A DNA stretch of 64,000 nt. Origin: Lineus longissimus (Eukaryota; Nemertea; Pilidiophora; Heteronemertea; Lineidae). Where the stretch lies: the NCBI RefSeq assembly GCF_910592395.1, contig NC_088310.1, forward strand, positions 25,809,491 through 25,873,490, written 5' to 3'. The notes under the pieces are model-generated. The model did no database searches, was not told where the DNA came from, and saw only the letters and a list, made by a program, of their open reading frames with translations. Positions 16,380 to 28,900 of this stretch are shown here, one piece after another (position 1 is the stretch's first letter; each line of letters opens with the position of its first letter). The position numbers were made by a program, and so were the translations under genes.

Positions 16380-17540
16380 CTGCAGAGACATACATAATGA
16401 TGTCTCAAATACCTCCCAGAGCAGGTTAGTGATCCTCTCACAGCACATTCAGATAGAGACTTGGATGTGGCTGTCTCAAATACCTCCCAGAGTTGGTTGG
16501 TGGTCCTCCCCCAGCACATTCAGATAGAGACTTGGATGTGGCTGTCTCAAGTACCTTCAGATAGAGACTTGGATGTGACTGTCTCAAATACCTCCCAGAG
16601 CTGGTTGGTGATCCGCCCCAGTACATTCAGATGGAGACTTGGATGTGGCTGTCTCAAGTACCTCCCAGAGGAGGTTGGTGATCCTCCCCAAGCACATTCA
16701 GATAGAGACTTGGATGTGGCTGTCTCAAATACCTCCCAGAGCAGGTTGGTGATCCTCCCCAAGCACATTCAGATAGAGACTTGGATGTGGCTGTCTCAAA
16801 TACCTCCCAGAGCAGGTTGGTGATCCGCCCCAGTACATTCAGATGGAGACTTGGATGTGGCTGTCTCAAGTACCTCCCAGAGCAGGTTGGTGATCCTCCC
16901 CAAGCACATTCAGATAGAGACTTGGATGTGGCTGTCTCAAATACCTCCCAGAGCAGGTTGGTGATCCTCCCCAAGCACATTCAGATAGAGACTTGGATGT
17001 GGCTGTCTCAAATACCTCCCAGAGCAGGTTGGTGATCCGCCCCAGTACATTCAGATGGAGACTTGGATGTGGCTGTCTCAAATACCTCCCAGAGCAGGTT
17101 GGTGATCCGCCCCAGTACATTCAGATAGAGACTTGGATGTGGCTGTCTCAAATACCTCCCAGAGCTGGTTGGTGATCCTCCCCAGCACATTCAGATAGAG
17201 ACTTGGATGTGGCTGTCTCAAGTACCTCCCAGAGCTGGTTGGTGATCCTCCCCAGTACCTTCAGATAGAGACTTGGATGTGGCTGTCTCAAATACCTCCC
17301 AGAGCTGGTTGGTGATCCTCCCCAGCACATTCAGAGAGAGACTTGGATGTGGCTGTCTCAAATACCTCCCAGAGCTGGTTGGTGATCCTCCCCAGTACAT
17401 TCAGATAGAGACTTGGATGTGGCTGTCTCAAGTACCTGCCAGAGCTGGTAGGTGATCTTCCCCAAGCACATTCAGATAGAGACTTGGATGTGGCTGTCTC
17501 AAGTACCTCCCACAGCTGGTTATTGATCCCAGAACATTAG
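16380..17540. repeat. Minisatellite with about 70-bp units and trimeric higher-order structure
   Basis: About fifteen units of 70-71 bases share ATTCAGATAGAGACTTGG, TGTCTCAAATACCTCCCAGA and GGTTGGTGATCC. Units carrying TACATTCAGATGGAG start at 16622, 16834 and 17045, so the variants repeat every 211-212 bases as a three-unit block. One unit near 16516 is truncated after about 40 bases. A diverged edge copy lies at 16385-16440, and 17530 onward decays. Long open frames on both strands are a by-product of the repeat and are not called. Confidence 0.9.
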
Positions 17541-18231
17541 ATGGGGACATGGATGTGACAGTCTCAAACCCTCACAGGTCTGATTCCTGACTTACCAACC
17601 ACATTCAACTACAAATTGACTCTCTCACATGATAGTGTCTTCAGTGTAGCTTCATCTTGTCAGTGCTTGTAACATTCGTTTCTGATTCTGCAGCTTGGCA
17701 GAGCCAGCGTCCTTAGTGCAGGGATTCTGGTTCCGGTGAGGTTCTGGGGAGGCTGTGATTGTGCTGTGAAATTTCACACATCACGGGATTTGACAGTGTA
17801 GGCTGCCACCACAAGGTGTGGTTTGACAGTTTCATGTGTCTCTGCATCAGAGCCGACATTGTGCCTTCCAACCATGGAGACATTTGTGTGTCTGATGAAC
17901 CAGTTGTTAGCCATCACAGGACCAGGGGAAATGGCGATCTGTTGGTTAGGTGTTTCAGAACCACCCAGAGGACCAATGTCCTTTGCCACTGTTAATCTGG
18001 TACCTGAGTAGTTGAGATCTCAGTGTGTCTTCCAACCCCCTGGTCAAGTTAGTCGGTATTTTCAAATTACCATGACAGAAACACGAGAGGGTTACACTGC
18101 TCCACCACCACCCGTTTTGAGTATGACAATGCCACACATTCCATTCACAGGTGATGAAATGAACTGAACTGCCATGAGCAGAACGAAAGTAGCCAGTAAC
18201 ATCTGCAGTTCTAAAGTCATAATTTTCATTG
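17541..18231. other. Intergenic stretch between minisatellite and MIA3 3' end
   Basis: No protein-like frame or RNA gene was recognised. The first 50 bases look like decayed minisatellite. Confidence 0.4.
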
Positions 18232-19941
18232 TTTATTATCATACATGTACATCCCTATTCGCCAATACCATTTGTCAGATTAGATATTTACAAAGAAATA
18301 AATATTTTTACACTTCCTTATCACGATTGTGGAAATTGCACATGGCCGCTCATTAAAGCACCATATGAACAATAATTTTCAGCCATATCTTTGATGGATG
18401 CAGGATACATATACTTTGTATGTGTGACTGAACGGACCCCACAGCACTGCCTTCAAAAGCAGGAATTTTATGAATTCTATTGGCTTGACTGTCACAACCA
18501 CCATACCATGAATAGATTAATCTATCTTTGACCATTCCCCCCCGAGTGCCTTTGTGGCTACCTTTCTGAACATGAGCCATCAGTTCCGTTTGGCTCACAT
18601 ATATGATGCATCTACCAAAGATACAGCTTCTAGCTTGAACCTGCATTACATTACAACATGGAACAAACAATATCTACACTTAAATCATGCAATGCATGTG
18701 AACAAACCTCAGCCCCAGGATAATACCGCTGCAGCAATGTGCAGAAATCCAGCTAATATTCCTGGGATAAGAACAACATTTTCAAAACTTGTTAGAAGTC
18801 AAATACTGAAAGCATGAAGCGTGAAATCCACCATTGACATTTTCTTACGATGCAAATATCACAATAGTGGCACTCACTGCTTTAGTCACTGATCTGTGTC
18901 ACATAAATGACCCTATAAAATGGACACTGCTTCACTACCTTCTCATTAATACTCAAGAAAAAAATTCCCCTCCCATGCCTTTCATTCAGTGTAAATTGTA
19001 TGAAACCTTGTTAAAAGTAACAGTTCTCGCTACACCTTCGTACATTCATTCATGGTGCCTTCATGTTTTTAGAAATACTCTGGAAAGATATTAACCATTT
19101 CACCATTTTGGCAGTTAAATGCAGTTCAGGTTACATGTAAGCACCAGTTTCTATTAGGAGATGAGCAGTTGGCAACCGCTGGTTAGGTCTCGTACCTGGG
19201 CTTTTTAGATCAGGCACAAATATCATGTATAAATTCACTTTAGTTGCTCAGAACACCAAGAACTTAAACAAAGTGTTGGATCAGATCTGATAGTCAGAAC
19301 TATACACTGACCAATGCCCACCAGCCCAAAGCGTCACCACTGGAAGCAGGGATCAGGAAATGTAATACTATACCCATGTACCCATGCCTTGCAAAGAAAC
19401 TTCCTCGATTCCCTAGGTCAGTAGAACACCACGAGAAAGGAAATATGCAGTGCTTTCTATTTTTGATTGAAATGATGACCAAGAATCTTTGCAAGATATC
19501 AGCACATCCATGTTCCAAGTGGAGATAAATTCGAACACATGATGAAAACTTTCTAGGACTAGAAATAAAGTCTACTAAACAATCAAACTAGTGGAGCGAA
19601 CCAAATGAATATCTCATTCAGAAGCACAACAAGAACATAACTTTTAAAACGTTTTCCATGACCATACAAGTCCATCTGTGTCATAACAACAAGAAGAAAA
19701 TAGATCTTTGTGCTTATATGTACAGTGTGATAAAGCCTAATGCCCCAGGGCTTACAGTAATTATGATAACTTCAGTGAATCCCCGATCGCCCTTGTTCGT
19801 GCACTGTCCCCTTCTCTCTTTTACTTGCTACTTAAAGTTCAATTTCCCTTGAGAACTCGGCACCTAGCATTTCGATGTCTGCTGAAGGTCTAGAAGCACG
19901 TGAGCATAGCTAGTTGTGAGTGACTGATGACAGGTGAACGA
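18232..19941 (-). terminator. MIA3 3' UTR with poly(A) signal at 18232-18237
   Basis: A minus-strand AATAAA (TTTATT at 18232-18237) is the farthest good signal downstream of the MIA3 stop codon. It gives a 3' UTR of about 1.7 kb with no coding signal on either strand. Confidence 0.5.
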
Positions 19942-22900
19942 CTAGACAAAGCTCTGCTGGCGTTCCCGAGGTGGTGGAGGTGCGTAGTGGTCCCGATCTT
20001 GTGGGGGAAGTGAAGGCGGGCGCTCATGGGGTGGAATGGATGAAGGTCGACCTGGTCCTGAAATAACATACATAAACTAATCAGAAATCATTCACTGACA
20101 GTGGGGAAATATAGGCTCTTTTCTGACCCTTGGATCTTTCCTGGCATCGGTCTCCCACTGTGGCATGAACAAAATCTACAGATCCTTCCTTCCTCAAGCT
20201 CAAGCGTCAAAATAGCCTTTTCCCTTGATATGGTTGATGTTGTATCTATAGTCAAGCAAGTCATTGGACAAAACTTAAAGTCATTGAGTTACAAATCAAA
20301 GGGGAGACTTCATTCAGTACCAATAACTAAATGCATAAATCAAATCAAGAACGTTATAGCAAGATTACGTTAGCAGACAGAAACCTTTTTGTGGCAGAGC
20401 ATAATCAAGACCAAACAAATTTCATGCTGTTTTTTTTCTTAACCAAATAAAAACCAAAAGTTGGATTCAACTTGGTAGAAATCACTGGCATAAGGAATTA
20501 GTGAAAAACATGCACTGCTGGTAAATAGATTTTTTGTAATATTCAAGCCACGACAGCAACCAAAGACATCACATTCCAGGGTCAATATATCTTTCAATGT
20601 CTGACCAAACAGCAAGCAAAAAGTACCTTTTGTTATCATAATGCAGTTAATATGCCAATTACCACCACTCCACCACAAACAGAATAACCCAGATCCACTA
20701 ATTGAAAGTTGTGTGCATCCTGTTACAAAAAATCTACCCAACTGCTCCCTTAAAACTTTTAAAGTACAATAACTTCCAGGGCCCATTGCTGAAAAGCATA
20801 AAGTTAAGTTTAAAATGTTATGTATCTTTTCAGTTAATCCCATCATCATTTCTATGTTAAAAGCTAAGACTCTTTAAGTTAAAGCTAATGTACTTTTGAA
20901 CAAGCCAGCCCTGGTCACCAAATAGTCGACAAGAGTGACAGTGAGAGAGCTACTCCTGTAGCTGCAGTGAAGGTCAACTAATGGGTGACAATAGCTACAG
21001 TGAAGGTCAACTAATGGGTGACAATAGCTACAGTGAAGGTCAACTAATGGGTGACAAAGGTTTCCTGGTCCCCATTTTATGAACGTATCAATATCCTATT
21101 GAACATGTTCACCTAAACAACAAGTTTATACGTGCAATAGGTTTTAACATCAAAAGCCAGGGTGAAGACTACACATGTGTTTGTGTCTTCTAAATATGAA
21201 ACAGGATGCACAGAGAAACTGGTAGCCAATAGCCTCATAGCCATGACAATTGGGTTTGACTACGAACTAACATAGGAATTTCCCAGCAAAATATCAATAC
21301 CTAATTCTCAAGGATAAAGAGACCAATCATTGTGAATGCATAGAAGACTAGAGCATATCAAGGCAGTGATTATAACAAGCGGTTAGGGATCCACACTACT
21401 TTTACCTGACTAGACTCATCGCTTAGGAGTTGACGAGGCGGACTTTGGTCCTGACGTTGTAAAAAGATGCAGAGTTAAAAGATGGAAGAGACTCGAACCC
21501 TTCGAAGAGAGAGATTACCTTGACCATATACATGTACATCCAACAGACAGTGAAGAGTTGACGTGTTATTCTTTATTGCAGGGTTTAATGTTTCAAGATA
21601 GAAGAATGATCAAATCTTTACCCACAGAGGGAAGCTCATTGTGCTTTCGAAATGATATTACTTTAAGACCAGGTTACCATAGATATTGATTGTGCATTCC
21701 GCCAGTTAGTATGTTCAGATTTTGTGATTAAGGATTGAAACACACTGTTATTTTGAGTGTAAAGTTGATTATCTTTAGGACAGTCTGGTTTCCGAGATCA
21801 AAACATACCAGCTATAAATTGCACAGGGGAAGAAGTAAGCACTGAAATAAAGAGGTTTTTCTTAAACTGACTCCAATTAATTGTATTTCTAAGATGACAA
21901 AAACTCGACCTCCCAGGCTCATCGGTTTAACAAATTGGTCAATGATGATTAAGAAACGTTTACCGAAGGCACATGAAGAAAGAGAACAAAAAAATCACAA
22001 GAATACAAAACACATAGAAAATTTAGCCTTGAAACCTTGACCTGCCAGCTTGACCTTTGGGTTTACTGACCTTGTCTTTCCATATATGGCTCTGGAGGAA
22101 ATGGCTCTCGTCTAGGTGGCGGGGGTCCTCTCATACCTGGACCAGGATAAGGTGGTGGACCACCAGGCCCCATTCGTGGTGGAGGCATCATATCAGGTCT
22201 AAAGGGGGGAGGCGATCGCCTATCTGGGGGGAACCTCTCTGGAGGAGGCGGGTAGCGCCGATCAGGATCTCTGTCAAATGGCGGCGATGGATCCATTGGT
22301 GGCCTACGATCAGGAGGAGGAGGCGACCTCATGTCCATCATTGGAGGAGGCATACGACGATCTAATGGCGGGGGTAGCGGTCTATCCATTGGTAGCCGTC
22401 CTGGAGGCAGCATAGGCCTGTCCATTAGCGGGAATGGCCGATCTGGTGGCGGGAATGGGCGCCTGTCTAATGGTGGCGGGGGTAACCGATCAAAATTAGG
22501 AGAACCCAATTCACCATCCCTGCAAGATGAAAATCATATTGGATTACTTCCTACTTTTGATATGACATTATCAAGTTTGTGTGCCAATGCGGCAAGGTGA
22601 TAATGCTGATCCAATACAATAGCTAGCCTCCCACATTAGAAGTTGGAACCAAAAGAGTATCCATTGTGTTCCAAAGGCTTCATACTCGCCCTAATCCTGG
22701 CTTGGCCTATGATTAGGCTTAGGTTGTCTCTTGCTTACCTTAGATGATGTGGTGAAGGTGATGGCTGTATTCCAGATGATCTGGATAGTGGCCTACCATC
22801 CGGGGCACCAGGTGGTGGGGGTGGAGGGCCGTTCATCATCATAGGAAGTGGCATGCCCCGTGTTGGCAATGGCCTGATTAACCCTTCAGGACCCGTGAAC

Positions 22901-25900
22901 TCTCGCCGCCGTTCAATATCTGTCAGCCTGAAAAGGTAAAACATGGACATGAAAAGGAAAGTTATTGAAGTTGTCTATCACAGGGAGGATTTGAACTTTT
23001 GATAATAACCCAGTTCGTTCAGAACAGTGCTTCATAATTTGGGAGCCCAGCTAACTAAAGATTGTGGTAACAGCTGATACTGTTTTGTACATGTGACTTA
23101 CTTTTGTCGAAGGATGGCCGACTCAGCCTTAGCTTCCTTTAAGTCTCTCTCGGCCGCTCTCGCCAACAACTGGAATACAATGGAGAGATATTGAGAAAAG
23201 GTACTCGATGAAGGAAAAATCAAATCTAAATCAATGATTACGTGTAGTTGTAGTTACTCATTGCTCTTTTTCTCAAAACCAGAAAAATGTGACTTCTCCT
23301 TTTTGTGGCTCTATGACCTACAGTTTCTCTAGAAATCTACTCACCCAGTTTTCATGAGCCTTCTTTTCATTAGTTGCTATCTGAGTTCTAAAGTCTCGTT
23401 CGATATTTGCAATTTCCTTCTTCAAATCATCAACTTGTGACCTATACATTGACATGTCCTTCTCAATTACATGGGTCTTTTCCCCATACTCCTCTAGCTG
23501 GCCTTCCTTTGCCTTCTTCTGAGTGAGCTGCTCGCCTAATTCCCTAGAAGTAGAAACATTAACATGGCATGAATGAAAATGGGTGAAAACCTCAACATTT
23601 TAGGGTCACAGTCTGATACCTAGCAGGATGTAAACAACAGCCGGGCAGTTGGCAAATCAAGAAGTTGGAAAAGCGCTGGTTGTAGCCGGCACAAAAGGCC
23701 AGGTTGTCACTACTTCTTGGACATACTTCTGCATCTGTATCTCCTTCTCCTTGAAGTAGGACGAGAGGACTGAGAGCTTGGTCATTGCCTCGGTGCTTTC
23801 TTTTTCAGCCTTAGAGTGGTTCATTTTGAGTTCCTCCATCTCTTGTTTGATCTGCTTGACTTGCTCTGGAAGTGAAGGACAGAAATTTAAGGGTTGAAGA
23901 TGGAGTTTCAAGTGAATGCAGACAAGTGGAGCCTTATCTAGCCCTAGTAAAAGGCTCATCGGGAGGATCAATGATGGCATCTATCAGGCCCAAATTGTGC
24001 TGTATACATGTTTTTCAGGCTGGCCCGCCATCATTTGTTGCCAAGATAGTTTGATTGCTTTGACATAAGTTCTCCCCACCACATCCCTGCTACATACCTT
24101 CCATTTCTTGCCTCGACTCCATTTCTATGACGACTTTCTGTTGCAGAGCAGCTTTGTCTTCCTCCACCTGCTGCAGTATGGCGTTCATCCTCGACACATT
24201 AATCATAGCAGCCACTTTCTCTTGAAGCTTAGAATTACCAGGTTCACCACCCGATTCGTCATTCTCATTCTCTGTCTCTAACACTTTCAGCTGCATGAAG
24301 CAATCTTTTAGCACCTAAGGAAATGGGAAACAAACGATCAGAAAATTCAATCAATTCAAATTTGAGCAGTCTAGCCTCCTGTAATGAGGAACCCTTTCCC
24401 TCACCTTGCTGCTTCTGCTAGTTCTGTCCCAGGGAAGAGACACTGATGAGTTATGTACAGTAATGGAAAATTCATTCAAGAATAAATCTGAGCAATGTCA
24501 ATCTCGGTCTAAGCCCACTGCAAGAGGTACACATTTCCTAGACCTGGACCTAATACGTGGACACGCTCCTTGCAACAACACATCCATTCCATCCAGTCAG
24601 TATGACCAAATACCCGAAATTTATTGAATTTACCTCTATTTCATTTTCCTTGAACGATACAGCATCCTGTAATTCTCTCGTTTGAGACTCGAGACAACTG
24701 ACAGTACCATCTAACTCTTTAACTCTGAAACATGACAAGAGGTTTTTAGACGACACTTAATACCCTTAGACACTTACACTTCAGGACAAATTCATTATCT
24801 CCCGTGCTTGGTTGTTCATGATAGTGACACAATACTACTGTGAAATTGCTGTTGTTGTTGACCCAAACATGTGACTTTGTCAAATTAGTACTCAATGGAA
24901 GCAGTGCATAAAATGCGTCTGCTTTTCAGGAAATGAATTGTTGGTACTCACTTTTCATTCCAATCGTCTGCCTCTACTAACAACTGTTGTTTACTTTGCT
25001 GAAGAACAGTGATTTCTTCATTCAATGCCGCATTACTACCTTCCATCTCTTCAGCTATTCTTTGCTTTTCTAATAGTAATGCTTGAGCCTGAAAAGTCAA
25101 CATCGTAAATAGGCAAGATTGCTCGAGTAGGGACGAGTGTCAGCTGGGACATTCTTAGCTGAGACAAGACCACTAATGAATATTCATAGGTTGGAGGGTC
25201 GACGCCTATCAATTAGACGAGTGCATGTTTTTAACTCTCAAGTATTGAAAAAATATTTGCTGTGGCAAGTCTACAGATATAAAGAAATTATTTGATGAAA
25301 AAATTAGTTTCGAATTTTGCTAATTTGGTAATAGGGGGCGTGTTTTGAGTTTTTTTTGCCAGTTGGCTGAAAAGAGTGGAAATATCAAAGTCTGTCTAAT
25401 TTGTCGATTATCGAAAAATTTCCGTGGTCAATCACCAGTTTATTTTTCACCATTTACTTTCCCGCCTGTCCGGAATAACATAATCTAAATTTCAGATTCA
25501 CAACCGCACGCATTCTTTGATGCGTCGCGGTCAAACATTGACAAGTTAACTGCTAAAAGGCTTAAAAAATCAATTGTGGTCTTGTCTCTAGCTATGTAAA
25601 CAATATTGGGTGATTGTAATGAAAAGTTGGAGGAAACCTACGTTGATAAAGAGAGTCACCCTCTCTATCACCTGTGTGTACCAAGACCGACCAGCAATCG
25701 TACCCGGGACCTCAGAGGTGACAGGGCAGTTTGCGCTGGGCTACTCCAACAGTTCAAAACAGTAGGAGCCCCTTGAAACTCAGAGTGCCTCAGCAAAGTC
25801 CTGTAAGACTTACCTCTTGAACTTTATGTTCTAGCTGTGTTGTATGCCCTTCTAATTCATATGCTTGGTTTTGATATACAATGGACTGAAAGACAAAGAA

Positions 25901-28900
25901 ACCTCATCAGTTATTCGTGTTATCAATTTCACTGCCTTACACCTGTGACATGAGAGACCGGGTTAAAGAACAGAGCACTTTGCAACCAAACACGTACAGG
26001 GACTTTCCTCCCAACTTCTACAACAATCTGATTGCTGTCCAGTCGAGAGTTCTTCGGAAGATGTTTTCAATTGCTTTCAACTTGGTAGCTAGTTGCCAAC
26101 AAACGCACAAAAAGGGCTCAAAGTGAAGTGCTTACCTCTTGTTCTTTCAGTGCAAATGATGTTTGCACAGATTCTAAATTTTGCGAAAGTGTCGACACCT
26201 CATCTTCTAATTTTTGGACGGACTGTTTCAATGCACTTTTATGAAGCTGAAAATGAGAAGGAGCAACTGAGCCCATTATTTCTGCACTCAAAATTTACAA
26301 TAATGCACCAAGCCCACTATGCACTAATGCACAATGAATTTGGCTAGTTACAGTAGAATCATCTATTCAAGTATTAAAGCCTAAAATGCAGGAACGGAAA
26401 TGTTCAACTCAGCGATTTCACCCTCGAGACGTGCACCGATCCATTATTCCGAGATAAAAGTGTTCAAATGAACTTTTCTATTGACTTAAGATAAAACAGA
26501 ATGAAATATGTTAGTTCTTACTTGTAAATTTGATACATCTACTTGTAATCTTTTATTCGTTTCTTCATAAGTGGACAATGATGATGTTGAATTAGAAGCT
26601 TTATCCTCGACGTCTTGGATGGACTGTGCCAGACTATCTTTTTCTTTATTAGCAACAAACAGCTCATGTTCTACTTTCTGAAGCCGCTCTGAAAGACAGA
26701 TTGACATCCGGGTACAGAAGATCTTTATCAAATAGAATCTAGTATCTAGATCAAAGTTTTACCAAGAAAATTCGAAAATTCATCAGGACACAACAACTTA
26801 CGTTTTAATTTCACCATAGCTTTGTCTCCTCCACCCTGTAATCAGATGTAAAGAAAGGTCAGCCAAGGGAAAAATCTTCATATCATTTTCAAGAAAATTT
26901 ACAGCACTGAGTCCAGATTTGACACTTTTGGCTTAGGGTAGCAAAAGTTCCACATTTTCAGTTCTTTTCAAGCTATTATAACTTCAAGCATGAAAGAAAT
27001 GTTGGGAACTGTAATTTTAAATGATATATGCGTGCTGAGTGATTAGGGATGGCGTGGTTGACTGTTGGCGTGTTGCTTAGTGGCCGGTAAAGGTCAACAT
27101 GAAGCTGGAAAAACTGATAACATACTTACACACATGCATCTTATTGAAACAATGATTGAGAATATCAAACAGATGAGGAGGAACAATACGGTGTGGGTCG
27201 GCGGCAGGCCGATTGGCTCCTTCTCGAGGATCAATTGCCATTCTTCGGGCAGCTGGAAATGAGACAAGAGGATAAGTGAGAAACAGAACAAAGGCTTACA
27301 ATTATGTAGATCATTTTACATGAACATTTGTTGCTAAAATAAGCGTGGTTTCACTTCAACAGAAGAAAGCTGGTCCACCTCAAGGTGAGACCGCGACTGA
27401 TAATAAAGTTACCAACATTGCAATTTTATCTAAAGCTTACCGAGCCAATGATTGCACCAACTAATGGTTCAGCTGTTTTGGTCAGAGTGGACATCGTGCT
27501 AGACTCTGGACCAGTCTCTGTAACGATACAAAAAGAACAATCTTTTAACGAATTATCAAAAGTACTTGAGTACAGCGTTAAAGATACTATTCTTCAACAG
27601 TCAAGTTCCAGCAAAGCGTCTGTCCACTTCATTGTCCTGGTCACCAAAATTTAGAAGAAGTCGATTTGAATTACTGTACAGAAGAACCTCTCTATTAAGG
27701 ACACCCTAAGGACAGGCACGAGAGGTGTCCGGAGCAGGGAGGTCAAATTGAATGGAAAAGCCCAACTCCAACCGAAATAAGTGTCCTTTAAATAGAGAGA
27801 GTGTCCAATAAACAGAAGTGTCCGCTAAGGGAGGTTCTATTCTATTGGTACTTCTGAAGAACTGAACAGAGTTATATTTCAGATGCCAAATCCTGCATCA
27901 AAGAGCAAGGTAAGGATTACTAATACCGTAACTCCTGATACTCTTATAGAATGTTGAATGTAAGACAAATCCTGCACAAACCACCTTGCAATGTAGAAGT
28001 TACTGCTGGCTACCTCTCGTTACCATGGCTACTGAACTGCTCTGTGAGCCAATGAATTGAATTCCCTATTTAACACCACCAACCAGTAGAGAAAATGAGT
28101 ATTGTTAAAGTGTCACACATGACATATAATGTGTCAAAATGATGAATTCACAACATCAAAGGGAACTGTTTCATGGTATTCACTTCTGATCCGACTTGAA
28201 GACAATACAATATTACAACGCACTGCAAATCTAATTGAGCCATAATTGTCTAACAAACTTTCATTAGCTTGCCGTCTGTCATTACCTCTCAAAGGGACTC
28301 AAGTTGATGGTGTAATTAGTGCTACATCCAACTTCACTGCAGTTTCATCACTCACAGCACTTCACATTATTACTCTAATACTGGCTTTTACATTTCAGAA
28401 TCAGATGAAATATCCACTCTAGAAGTATTGCGTGTCAGAGAGACTGACATACAATATTTCACCATCTCTGCCAGCTAGTTTTGCTAACCATTTCCTCCTG
28501 GGTGGAGAGAAGCAAGTTGGGTAAGTACCTTGCTTAAGGACACAATGATGAAACAGCAGTGACCCTCCCGAGAGTTAAACCGATTACGAGCCCAGTGCTC
28601 CAACCTTTTGTGCTTACTGCCACTATCTTGTTTACCGCTCAGGATACCTGATCAAAGGTGAATGCCAACAAGATAACCTAGTATCAGCCAACTGAAATAT
28701 GATCAAGTACCAGGGCTACAATAGCAACAATAGCAGTAACCTAGTGATATCAGGACAAGACAACAATTGTTTCTCATGAACAGATCAGAGATGCTTGGCA
28801 GTGACAATAGGAGTTGTTGATAGAGATGGACTTGGATGAATTGACCATTGCCAGACACTGCGTGTTCCAAAATAAACTAATGCAGTCATTTTTTTGTAGT

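Noticed and set aside
16245-17455. Many long open frames on both strands across the 70-bp repeat
   Set aside because: They arise because the repeat unit lacks stops in several frames. Unit length is not a multiple of three and the frames have no exon context.
16380-17540. CRISPR-like array
   Set aside because: The genome is eukaryotic and the units are contiguous 70-base repeats with no unique spacers.
21470-21500. Possible tRNA gene (GGTTCGAGTCTC on the minus strand)
   Set aside because: A B box is present but no acceptor stem or A box at proper spacing could be found. At most a SINE remnant.
22057-22365. Plus-strand arginine/tryptophan-rich frame
   Set aside because: It is the antisense of the proline-rich MIA3 exon, whose codon bias leaves the opposite strand open.
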